Positions 1 to 5,911 of a DNA stretch of 6,428 bases are shown here, piece by piece. Each line of letters starts with the position of its first letter. Positions within the stretch are counted from its first letter, which is position 1. The stretch comes from Candidatus Krumholzibacteriia bacterium (GTDB lineage: Bacteria > Krumholzibacteriota > Krumholzibacteriia > LZORAL124-64-63). The DNA is taken from assembly GCA_029935695.1 (NCBI GenBank), contig JAOZJV010000226.1, positions 1 through 6,428 of the forward strand. The letters are read 5' to 3'. The notes below the pieces were generated by a model, which saw nothing but the letters and a program-made list of their open reading frames with translations, had not been told where the DNA came from and made no database searches. A program made the position numbers and the translations under genes.

Positions 1-153
1 AAGCGCCCCCATTGCAAGGGCCAGAAAAAGCCATGAAGGCTGCAGTCCACCACCCACATCATGACCAGAAAAAAAACGGATCACCCCCACGCCCACCCAG
101 GGCACAGTCAGCAGACATCCGCAAAAAAACATGGTGGATAAGGATGAACGCAT
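1..153 (-). CDS. N-terminal fragment of an unrecognised membrane protein (runs off the left edge)
   Basis: Reading the minus strand from the ATG at 153 gives 51 codons with no stop up to the window edge, so only the N-terminus is present. The fragment begins MRSSLSTMFFCGCLLTVPW. It holds one hydrophobic stretch at about residues 8-26 and the start of a second one (WLFLALAMGAL) at the very edge, which suggests an integral membrane protein or a signal anchor plus another helix. The start is supported by AAGGGA about 10 nt upstream, lying inside the last codons of the preceding gene. The stop of that gene (157-159) is only three bases before this ATG, so the two are very likely translated from one mRNA. 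An alternative ATG at 160 overlaps that stop, but its frame hits a stop after about 33 codons. The family cannot be named from so short a piece. Confidence 0.6.
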   Translation of the reverse strand, partial: MRSSLSTMFFCGCLLTVPWVGVGVIRFFSGHDVGGGLQPSWLFLALAMGAL

Positions 154-156
154 GGT

Positions 157-702
157 TCATTTTCCCTTGCGCAGCATCTTGCGCGCCCGCCGCATTAAAA
201 CTGCGATCAGGATCAGCAGCCCTGCAATCAGTAAAAAATTGGCTTTGAATTTAGTATTTGGCGACAGAGGTTGCGGGCGGCTGTAGCGAAATCGTGGTCC
301 GAAAATTTCCAGTTCGCCATCAGAGACCATCAGCTGGATGATACCATCGCCCATCATCAGATTTTCATTCACGGCGTAGATGCCATCTTCCAAAAGCAAG
401 GGGCCTTCGGTGCCATTTCCGGAAAACCCGGAGCGCAGGGGCACGCCCAGATTGTTGTTGGGATAACCGTCCATGGCCAGGGTGTCGGGAACGCTGAGAA
501 CTCCGCCATCCCAGACCAGGGAGATGCGGCCCTCTCCAGGACCATCACGCCAATAAAAACCGGCGCTGGTATCGCTGGCCGCAGTGATGATCAGAATTCC
601 CGGCTGTTCCAGGCTGAAACGCTTTTCAGACTCGGGCGTCTGAGCCCCTGCCAGGGCGGGCCATAAAATCAGAACAAGGAATATCAAAACGCGAAATGGC
701 AT
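157..702 (-). CDS. Secreted or periplasmic protein with C-terminal membrane anchor, unknown function
   Basis: I do not recognise the family. The 181-residue product starts with a classic signal peptide: basic MPFR, a hydrophobic core (VLIFLVLILWPALAG) and a likely cleavage site after AGA at residue 20. About 130 residues rich in Gly, Asp and beta-type sequence follow, with no cysteines and no catalytic motif I can name. A second hydrophobic helix lies at about residues 156-170 (FLLIAGLLILIAVLM), followed by a strongly basic tail RRARKMLRKGK. This predicts an extracytoplasmic domain held in the inner membrane by one C-terminal helix with the tail in the cytoplasm. The frame could extend upstream to a TTG at 780. 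The ATG at 702 is preferred because it has AGAGG nine bases upstream and puts the signal peptide at the N-terminus. It lies 117 bases downstream of the 286-residue gene on the same strand and three bases before the next gene, so it probably belongs to the same operon. Confidence 0.85.
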   Translation of the reverse strand: MPFRVLIFLVLILWPALAGAQTPESEKRFSLEQPGILIITAASDTSAGFYWRDGPGEGRISLVWDGGVLSVPDTLAMDGYPNNNLGVPLRSGFSGNGTEGPLLLEDGIYAVNENLMMGDGIIQLMVSDGELEIFGPRFRYSRPQPLSPNTKFKANFLLIAGLLILIAVLMRRARKMLRKGK

Positions 703-735
703 TCGGGTTCGCCTCTGTGAAATCAATGGCTTTGA

Positions 736-754
736 TCCGGGCATATTTCCCGGA
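736..754. repeat. Short inverted repeat in front of the signal-peptide protein gene
   Basis: TCCGGG and CCCGGA form a perfect 6-bp stem around a 7-base loop, about 34 bases upstream of the ATG at 702. No T-run follows on either strand, so it is not a classical terminator. It could be an mRNA stem in the intergenic leader, or chance. Confidence 0.3.
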
Positions 755-819
755 GACTGCGAAGAGAGATTGAACCACAAACTAAAGGCAGGACAGGAGG
801 TGGGTCCACTGAAAAGTGG

Positions 820-1680
820 TTACAGACAAAGTTGCCGGGACAAAGACGCCAGTTGAATGGACTGTTCCTGGGGAGAATCGCCCATCAGCAATGGCTGAAC
901 GGGTATTCCATCAGCCACATACTGCACCAGTCGGCTGCTGCGATGCATGAGCGCTTCGGTGACCTCGGTTGCGCCTTTGGAAGATGCTTTTGCGCGATCT
1001 GGATAAACCAGCAAATAGACGTTCATTGGTTTCGAGACTCGTAACAAGCGGCCCAAACGCCCCACCAGGGCCAAATTCACTGCTGCTGAACTTTGCACGC
1101 ACCAGATCAGGGAATTGACGCAACCTTCACCCACACCGGTGGCGTGTCCTGCGGCTGCCTGGGTTTCCAGGGCGCTGAGCTCCATTTCTCTGGGCAGATC
1201 CAGGTGTCTGATAAAAAAGCGTCCTTCAACCATTCCTCCGGATACATCTTCACTGGGAACCTGACCGGGAAAGAGTCGCAACACCGCCGCGGTGGCACCT
1301 TGCCGCAAAGGCCAGGGAACCACCTCTTCTGATGTGGGAGGTCGGAAACTACCTTCCTGCAAATGAGAGACACCGGAAAAACAAACAGGGGAAGGTTCAG
1401 CAAAAAACACCTGGCGAATGGGTACGGCACTGTCGGTGTTTCCGCGCTGACCAACTGTTGCCGATTGATCCAGCAAGTGTTGTCCCAGGCCCACAGCAGT
1501 GTAGGGCGCCCTGGTGTCACGCCCTGAACCCACCACCAAAAAATTTCTGTCAACGCTCTTGCGGGGAGCATCTTCAGTATCGGACGAGTTGTCGAAAAAC
1601 AAATGGGCTATGGAGGAAATGTGCTGGCTGGGACGGGCCCCGGGTTGGGCCCGTCCTGAGGAACTGGTTTCATAGGTCAT
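820..1680 (-). CDS. Unknown protein, possibly a degenerate ParA/MinD-like ATPase relative
   Basis: This 286-residue soluble protein has no signal peptide or membrane helix, and I do not firmly recognise it. Residues 1-45 are polar and low in complexity. At 46-72 (NFLVVGSGRDTRAPYTAVGLGQHLL) there is a beta strand, a Gly-rich turn and a helix in the place and style of a ParA/MinD deviant Walker A region, but the KGGxGKT lysines are absent. Residues 186-262 have helix-strand patterning like the later part of MinD/FlhG proteins, with the hydrophobic strand NVYLLVYPDR at 220-229 and VADGIPV at 255-261. No Walker B aspartate motif is visible. If related, it would not hydrolyse ATP in the usual way. 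The ATG at 1680 has GGAG 11 bases upstream. The gene starts 38 bases after the ParA-like gene ends, on the same strand, so co-transcription is likely. The coding call is firm; the fold suggestion is weak inference. Confidence 0.8.
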   Translation of the reverse strand: MTYETSSSGRAQPGARPSQHISSIAHLFFDNSSDTEDAPRKSVDRNFLVVGSGRDTRAPYTAVGLGQHLLDQSATVGQRGNTDSAVPIRQVFFAEPSPVCFSGVSHLQEGSFRPPTSEEVVPWPLRQGATAAVLRLFPGQVPSEDVSGGMVEGRFFIRHLDLPREMELSALETQAAAGHATGVGEGCVNSLIWCVQSSAAVNLALVGRLGRLLRVSKPMNVYLLVYPDRAKASSKGATEVTEALMHRSSRLVQYVADGIPVQPLLMGDSPQEQSIQLASLSRQLCL

Positions 1681-1718
1681 GGGGCATCATTCTCCGGTTG
1701 CTGAGCCGTGTTGTGCGT

Positions 1719-2792
1719 TCAGGACACCACCACAAGGCTGTTGGCTCCACCAAATTCATTGGCCGTCGTCTGGGTGTTATGCGGATCGGGCAGCCAGGAA
1801 CCGTCAACAATGAAGCGGTACTCGTGATCGCCTTCTTCAAGAGCCAGATGGCATTCCCAAATACCATCTTCCCGGCATTTCAGGGGCAGGCCCTTAGCTG
1901 ACCAATTGCAGAATGTGCCCGTGATGCGAACTGTTTTGGCCCGGGGAAAGTCGGCCTCAAAAACGACACCGGCTTGGGTCACCTGCGGACCGTGCAACAG
2001 AGCCACCCAGTGGTCGAGAGCCGCCACGTTTACCTGCACTTCCTGTTCGGCCAACTCCCTGGCCAGGCGACGGAAATCATGGGAGCCACGGGATTCGGGA
2101 TCATATTCCACGATAGGCACCCCAGTGCCTGCCGCTTCCTTGAAGCGCACAGTATGATGGATCACCGTGTCCAGCAGTTCCCCTTCATAAATTTCATCCA
2201 GCTCTTCCATCAGTTTGCGCACAAAGCGGGGCCGGGTGTCAAAATCAGACATGAGCACATGCGGAACGATGTCATGCCCTTTTTTCTCGCGCAGCATGGA
2301 CATGGTCTCGCGCATCTTGCGCACTGCTTGCAGGCTGTAATAACTGGGATCAACGGGAATGAGTATTTCACTGGAGGCCAGCAAAGCATTGAAGGTCAGG
2401 ATGCTGACACTGGGCGGGCAGTCAATCAGGACGTAATCGTAGGGCATGGCGCTGCGGCGCAGATTGTTGCGCAGACGGTATTCCTTTTCCGTTTCACGGG
2501 CAAGAGTTTGTTCCACAGCGCTGAGTTCGATCCCTGCCGGGACCAGATGAAGATTGGGAGTGATATCCAGAAAAGCATCTTCCACAAGAATATCGGAAGT
2601 CAGATACAGATCGTATGTACTGAGTGTAAAATCTCTTTCCCGGAACCCAAATGCCAACGTGGCGTGTCCTTGGGGATCGTTGTCGATGAGGAGAACTTTT
2701 TTATCAAGGCGGGAAAGGGTAGCAGCCAAATTTGTCGCAGTGGTGGTTTTGCCGCAGCCACCTTTTTGGTTAGCCAAAGCTATGACTCTCAT
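1719..2792 (-). CDS. ParA/MinD-family ATPase with C-terminal AMPK-type glycogen-binding domain
   Basis: The 357-residue protein has two parts. Residues 1 to about 250 are a ParA/Soj-type ATPase: deviant Walker A KGGCGKTTT at 10-18 with the signature lysine K10 and P-loop K15, switch I/Walker A' VLLIDNDPQG at 33-42, and Walker B YVLIDCPPS at 120-128. All residues needed for ATP-driven dimerisation are present. Residues about 275-356 match the AMPK beta-subunit/CBM48 fold: TGTFCNWS (W297), EGDHEYRFIVDGSW (R326, W333) and EFGGANSLVVV (F347, N351). These correspond to the glycogen-contacting W100, K126, W133, L146 and N150 of mammalian AMPK beta, with conservative K-to-R and L-to-F changes. ParA proteins normally end after the ATPase domain and position DNA or protein cargo; the added domain suggests binding to an alpha-glucan, which is inference. 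No ParB gene is nearby. The ATG at 2792 has AAGGA seven bases upstream. It is the first gene after a strong promoter and is followed by the 286-residue gene. Confidence 0.95.
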   Translation of the reverse strand: MRVIALANQKGGCGKTTTATNLAATLSRLDKKVLLIDNDPQGHATLAFGFRERDFTLSTYDLYLTSDILVEDAFLDITPNLHLVPAGIELSAVEQTLARETEKEYRLRNNLRRSAMPYDYVLIDCPPSVSILTFNALLASSEILIPVDPSYYSLQAVRKMRETMSMLREKKGHDIVPHVLMSDFDTRPRFVRKLMEELDEIYEGELLDTVIHHTVRFKEAAGTGVPIVEYDPESRGSHDFRRLARELAEQEVQVNVAALDHWVALLHGPQVTQAGVVFEADFPRAKTVRITGTFCNWSAKGLPLKCREDGIWECHLALEEGDHEYRFIVDGSWLPDPHNTQTTANEFGGANSLVVVS

Positions 2793-2845
2793 CTCGATTC
2801 CTTTCGACCAAAAGTCTTTTTTGCAACCATTCCCGGAGTACTCAT
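2789..2845 (-). CDS. Possible 18-codon leader ORF overlapping the ParA start
   Basis: In the long leader of the ParA-like gene, an ATG at 2845 opens an 18-residue frame (MSTPGMVAKKTFGRKESR). Its TGA overlaps the ParA ATG as ATGA, the arrangement used for translational coupling. Upstream it has only a weak GGA. The peptide is basic and unlike any leader peptide I know. It may be chance, since short ORFs are common. Confidence 0.2.
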   Translation of the reverse strand: MSTPGMVAKKTFGRKESR

Positions 2846-2853
2846 TATTCCGG
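2833..2853. repeat. Inverted repeat with inner palindrome in the ParA leader
   Basis: CCGGA and TCCGG flank an 11-base spacer, and the perfect 8-base palindrome GAGTACTC (2836-2843) overlaps the left arm. It lies downstream of the predicted transcription start, about 40-60 bases before the ParA ATG. It could be an operator (ParA proteins often autoregulate) or an mRNA stem. No partner copy is seen elsewhere in the window. Confidence 0.25.
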
Positions 2854-2919
2854 ATAAGTCGCTTTATCTATGTCGAAAGTATGAACCGTACCCTTGGATA
2901 CAGTCCTCCTGTTGATCGA

Positions 2920-2947
2920 ATCATACTCCTCTGGAATAATGTGTCAA
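2920..2947 (-). promoter_or_regulatory. Sigma-70-type promoter for the ParA-like operon
   Basis: On the minus strand a perfect -35 box TTGACA (2942-2947) is followed after 16 bases by TATGAT (2920-2925), five of six matches to the -10 consensus. Transcription would start near 2913, giving an untranslated leader of about 120 nt before the ParA ATG at 2792. There is no terminator hairpin between the DUF212 stop and this promoter, so read-through from the DUF212 gene is also possible. Confidence 0.7.
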
Positions 2948-2974
2948 CAGTTTTTAAGGATTACTTTATGTTTT

Positions 2975-3391
2975 TTACACCCACAAATAAAAGGCCACCC
3001 CGAACACTATTCCTCCGAAAACTTCGGCCCAGGTGTGGCCCACCAATTCCCGCAAACGCTGGCCGTCCACTTTTTCTCCGTGCAGGGCACTGTCCATCAG
3101 TTCGTTCAGCAACTGGGCCTGATGACCAATCTCCTGCCGCAAGCCCGTGGCTTCCATGATGACAAACAAGCCGAACACCAGAACCAGGCTGAAAAGGGAA
3201 GATTCATAACCTTCCAACTGGCCTATTTTCAAGGTCAGGGTGGTGACAGTGGCAGAATGAGAACTGGGCATCCCACCATTGGAAATGAAAAGAGAAGGCT
3301 GCCACCGCCTGTGCAGGATGAGTTCCAGTACAACTTTAAAAGCCTGGGCGGACAGTCCACTCAGAAGGGCATAAACCCCGGGGTTGATCAT
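2975..3391 (-). CDS. DUF212 / YuiD-like divergent PAP2 family membrane protein
   Basis: The 138-residue product matches the DUF212 family (Bacillus subtilis YuiD type, a divergent branch of the PAP2 acid phosphatase group). The signature GGMPSSHSA is at residues 39-47. The later block IMEATGLRQEIGHQAQLLN at 78-96 corresponds to the family's MYDAxGVRRxxGxQAxxLN, and GHTWAEVFGG at 118-127 is the C-terminal GHTxxEV motif. Hydrophobic helices lie around residues 5-25, 65-82 and 124-137, so it is a small inner-membrane protein. Its length is close to but slightly below YuiD. PAP2 relatives act on phosphorylated lipids, but the activity of DUF212 is not established as far as I know. The ATG at 3391 has GGAG eight bases upstream. 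It is divergent from the PpiD-like gene and lies upstream of the ParA-like gene on the same strand. Confidence 0.93.
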   Translation of the reverse strand: MINPGVYALLSGLSAQAFKVVLELILHRRWQPSLFISNGGMPSSHSATVTTLTLKIGQLEGYESSLFSLVLVFGLFVIMEATGLRQEIGHQAQLLNELMDSALHGEKVDGQRLRELVGHTWAEVFGGIVFGVAFYLWV

Positions 3392-3434
3392 TTAATCGTC
3401 TCCGTTGCGGTTTTAAGGGCCTTTTTTTTACTTA

Positions 3435-3462
3435 ACTTTACCAACTTTCGTGGTTTCGTCAA
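3435..3462 (-). promoter_or_regulatory. Candidate promoter for the DUF212 gene
   Basis: On the minus strand TTGACG (3457-3462, five of six) is followed after 16 bases by TAAAGT (3435-3440, four of six). The predicted start near 3428 leaves a leader of about 37 nt to the ATG at 3391. The -10 box is imperfect, so this is a moderate call. Confidence 0.45.
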
Positions 3463-3526
3463 ACCAGTAACTTGTGGAATGAACAAATGCATACCATTTT
3501 ATGCGCGTGCTATCCACTTCTGGGAA

Positions 3527-3544
3527 ACGCCGGACCTCCGGCGT
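3527..3544. repeat. Perfect GC-rich inverted repeat upstream of the PpiD-like gene
   Basis: ACGCCGGA and TCCGGCGT are exact reverse complements separated by CC, giving a stable 7-8 bp hairpin about 40 bases before the ATG at 3585. No T-run follows on the plus strand and only TTT on the minus strand, so a terminator is unlikely. It may be an operator or an mRNA structure in the leader. The rest of the 193-base divergent region (3392-3584) shows only the candidate DUF212 promoter; I found no convincing plus-strand promoter. Confidence 0.45.
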
Positions 3545-3584
3545 GTCCTTATGCTATGTATGCCTCCCATCCAAGGGGAACGTC

Positions 3585-5393
3585 ATGTTCAATATGCTTC
3601 GCTCCAAGGCAAAGATCTTTTACTGGATCATTGCGGTCAGTTTTATTCTCTTCGGGGTTGTGTTCTCCTACGGGAGCTCCTACACCGGCTGCAACGATGG
3701 TGGTTCCGGCGGTCAGGACCGTTACGGACTTGTTGGAGAGATCAACGGCATCCCTTTGAGCGGTGCCCAGTACGAAAACATGTACAACCAGATTTTGTCC
3801 TACACCAAAGGCCAGAACCAAAATCGTGAAATGAACGCCAACCAGTACGCCAGTGCCCGGGAGCAGGCCTGGGACCAGCTGCTGCGTCAGGTGCTTGTGA
3901 CTCAGGCCATCGAAGACAATGGTATTGAAGTTTCCGACGCTGAACTGAAGCTTCGTTTTGAACAGAACCCTCCCCCGGCCCTGCTGGCCAATTTCCGTGA
4001 CCCCAACACCGGTGTTGTGAACATGGAAATGTATTATGCAGAGCTGCAGAACCCTGACAATGACTGGTCCGGCCCCGAAGCCTACGTACGGCAAGTGATC
4101 CAGACCGAAAAACTTCAGGTTATTCTGGCCAGTAACGTTGCTATCAGTGATGAGGATGTCCGCCAGGAATACATCACCCAGAGTGGCAGGGCCGTGGCTG
4201 AATATCTTGGCGTTCTGTACGCCGAACTGGATTCGGACTATGCTCCCAGCGACGAAGAAATCAACAGTTGGTACACAAGCCACACCGAAGATTACCAGCG
4301 CCAGGCCAAAGCCGAATGCAAGGTTGTTCGCCTGGCCAAGGTTGCCGGTGAAGAAGACTGGTCCAGCGCCCTTCAGGAAATCAGTGAAATCCGCGCTGAA
4401 ATTGAAAGTGGCACCATCACTTTCGACAAAGCAGCAGCCCGCTACAGTGAAGACGGCAGCGCCGTCAACGGCGGAGACCTCGGGACATTCGACCGCACCC
4501 GCATGGTGCCCGAATTCACCGAAGCGGCCTTCAGTTTGGCAGTGGGCGAACTCAGCCAACCGGTGAAAACCAAATTCGGTTACCATCTTATCGAAGTCAC
4601 CGAGCAGCACATTGATGAAGAGACCCAGGAAGTATTCCAGGTTTCCGCCCGTCACATCCTGCTCAAGGTTGTGGCCGGTAATACCACCATGTCGTTGCTC
4701 AACGACAAGGCCAAGGAATTCGTCGGTCGTGTGGATGGCAGTAATTTTGTCACCACCGCAGAAGCTGAGGCCATGGACCTGATGTCCCCGGTGGCATTCA
4801 TCAAAGGGCGCGACATTCCCGGCCTGCCTATCTCCATGGCTGGAAGCATTTGGGCACATCGGGCTGCAGAAGGTGATGTCAGCCAGGTTTTCGAAAACCG
4901 CGATTATTTCTATATGGTTCTTGCAGGCAAGAAAATTCCAGCAGGAGCAGCCAACCTCGACGATGTAAAAAGTCAGGTCATTCTGGCTCTCAAAAAAGAG
5001 AACAACAAGAAGCTGGCCTCTGCCAAACTCAGCCCAGCCGTGGGTGAAATCCAAATGGGCCGCACCATGGGTGAAGTGGCTGAAGGTTCCGGCTTGAAGC
5101 ATGCCGTAACTGATACCTTCACCTACAGTGGCAACGTGCAGGATGTGGGTTTTGGTACCGACTTCAACAAAATGACCATCGAGGGCAAAGTGGGCCAGCT
5201 GGTTCCCGAAGTGGAAACCCTGCGCGGGCTTTTTGCTTTGACTCCCTTGTGGATCTCACCTTTCGACCAGGCAGTATTCGACACTCGCAAGGATGGTATC
5301 CAGGCTGCATTGCTGGTGCGTGCCCAAAACGTCGCGGTTGAAGAATTCTTCCAGGAGAAGCTGGACGAAGCTGAAATCAAAGACTACCGCTAG
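3585..5393 (+). CDS. PpiD/SurA-like membrane-anchored peptidyl-prolyl isomerase (parvulin)
   Basis: The 602-residue protein fits the PpiD layout of envelope folding factors that help newly exported proteins fold near the Sec translocon. A short basic N-terminus (MFNMLRSKAK) precedes one membrane helix at about residues 11-30, with the rest predicted periplasmic. Residues about 48-200 form the helical SurA_N-type chaperone region. A parvulin domain spans about 243-340, with YSEDGSAVNGGDLGTF at 287-302, MVPEFTEAAF at 307-316 and TKFGYHLIEV at 329-338. A second, partial parvulin-like segment begins with VSARHILLKV at 353-362 and is followed by a helical C-terminal region. The first domain has ECKVVRL (244-250) where active parvulins usually have xHIL, so its isomerase activity is uncertain. 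The length is near the roughly 620 residues of E. coli PpiD. The ATG at 3585 is preferred over an in-frame ATG at 3501 because AAGGGG lies six bases upstream and the membrane helix then sits at the N-terminus. It is a single gene ended by a strong terminator. Confidence 0.93.
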   Translation: MFNMLRSKAKIFYWIIAVSFILFGVVFSYGSSYTGCNDGGSGGQDRYGLVGEINGIPLSGAQYENMYNQILSYTKGQNQNREMNANQYASAREQAWDQLLRQVLVTQAIEDNGIEVSDAELKLRFEQNPPPALLANFRDPNTGVVNMEMYYAELQNPDNDWSGPEAYVRQVIQTEKLQVILASNVAISDEDVRQEYITQSGRAVAEYLGVLYAELDSDYAPSDEEINSWYTSHTEDYQRQAKAECKVVRLAKVAGEEDWSSALQEISEIRAEIESGTITFDKAAARYSEDGSAVNGGDLGTFDRTRMVPEFTEAAFSLAVGELSQPVKTKFGYHLIEVTEQHIDEETQEVFQVSARHILLKVVAGNTTMSLLNDKAKEFVGRVDGSNFVTTAEAEAMDLMSPVAFIKGRDIPGLPISMAGSIWAHRAAEGDVSQVFENRDYFYMVLAGKKIPAGAANLDDVKSQVILALKKENNKKLASAKLSPAVGEIQMGRTMGEVAEGSGLKHAVTDTFTYSGNVQDVGFGTDFNKMTIEGKVGQLVPEVETLRGLFALTPLWISPFDQAVFDTRKDGIQAALLVRAQNVAVEEFFQEKLDEAEIKDYR

Positions 5394-5421
5394 TTCCTGC
5401 TGCGGAGGTTTGGAAAGCACA

Positions 5422-5457
5422 AAAAAGCCCGGAGTCCCTTGGGATTCCGGGCTTTTT
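5422..5457. terminator. Bidirectional rho-independent terminator
   Basis: AAAAAGCCCGGA and TCCGGGCTTTTT are perfect complements around a 12-base centre that itself contains TCCC/GGGA. The result is a GC-rich hairpin with a T-run on each strand. It sits 28 bases after the PpiD-like stop and 20 bases after the stop of the convergent winged-helix-like gene, so it can end both transcripts. Confidence 0.9.
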
Positions 5458-5477
5458 GAATTTCAGTCAGGACAAAA

Positions 5478-5909
5478 TCAATCGTCACCAAAAGGATTTC
5501 TGGGTTTCCTGCCTTTGAATTCGTGCAAATCCTGATCCATCTGCTGGAGACGATCCTGGCGCTTTTTTTCATGATCACCGGAATCGAAAAGGCAGGCCAT
5601 TTTCCGGGCCTCCTCCTCTTTTTTCAAATCAAATGCTGCCAGATCTTCAGCAATTTCCGGCCCGCTGTCGGTGCTCAATTCTTCAATCTCTAAATAATCT
5701 TTTATTTCAACGTGAGTTTCGAAAGCACTTTCAACCAAAACCACAACACCCAGATCGGCCAGCTGATTCAGCTGAAGGCGCACGATACTTTCGCTCAATT
5801 CAACCAGGTCGGCAACCTCTGCGGGCAGGGGCAATCTTTCCAGTTTATTTTCCAGAATTCGGATGGCAGCCACCAGCAAATGGGCTTCATTGCGTGTGGG
5901 TTGGACCAT
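5478..5909 (-). CDS. Small probable winged-helix protein with acidic charged tail, unknown function
   Basis: I do not recognise a named family. The 143-residue product has an N-terminal region (about 8-62) with winged-helix-like patterning: a first helix AHLLVAAIRILE, then PLPAEVADLVELSESIVRLQLNQLADLG resembling the helix-turn-helix of MarR/ArsR-type domains, then a hydrophobic wing VVVLVESAFETHVEI. Residues about 70-100 are strongly acidic. The rest is charged and probably coiled or disordered, ending KPRNPFGDD. It is cytoplasmic, with no membrane helix. DNA binding is possible, but the acidic tail could equally serve protein contacts. The frame opens with a TTG at 5915, but the ATG at 5909 is chosen because AGAGG lies seven bases upstream of it. 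It starts two bases after the stop of the YprB-like gene, so translation of the two is probably coupled. It ends at the shared terminator. Confidence 0.85.
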   Translation of the reverse strand: MVQPTRNEAHLLVAAIRILENKLERLPLPAEVADLVELSESIVRLQLNQLADLGVVVLVESAFETHVEIKDYLEIEELSTDSGPEIAEDLAAFDLKKEEEARKMACLFDSGDHEKKRQDRLQQMDQDLHEFKGRKPRNPFGDD

Positions 5910-5911
5910 GA

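Noticed and set aside
703..780. 27-residue N-terminal extension of the signal-peptide protein from a TTG at 780
   Set aside because: It has no ribosome binding site and would bury the signal peptide, whereas the ATG at 702 has AGAGG at good spacing.
806..819. CCACT-GAAA-AGTGG hairpin next to the stop of the 286-residue gene
   Set aside because: The stem is only five base pairs with no T-run and the next gene follows on the same strand, so it does not qualify as a terminator.
1974..2915. 313-codon open frame on the plus strand opposite the ParA-like gene
   Set aside because: It is antisense to a gene with unmistakable ParA and CBM48 motifs and has no ribosome binding site or recognisable domain.
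3412..3431. AAGGGCCTT followed by a T-run, resembling a terminator
   Set aside because: The palindrome has no loop and lies in the leader of the DUF212 gene, between two divergent starts where no transcript should end.
3549..5102. 517-codon open frame on the minus strand opposite the PpiD-like gene
   Set aside because: It has no recognisable domain, is rich in His, Phe and Gly as antisense frames often are, and lies fully opposite a gene with clear parvulin motifs.
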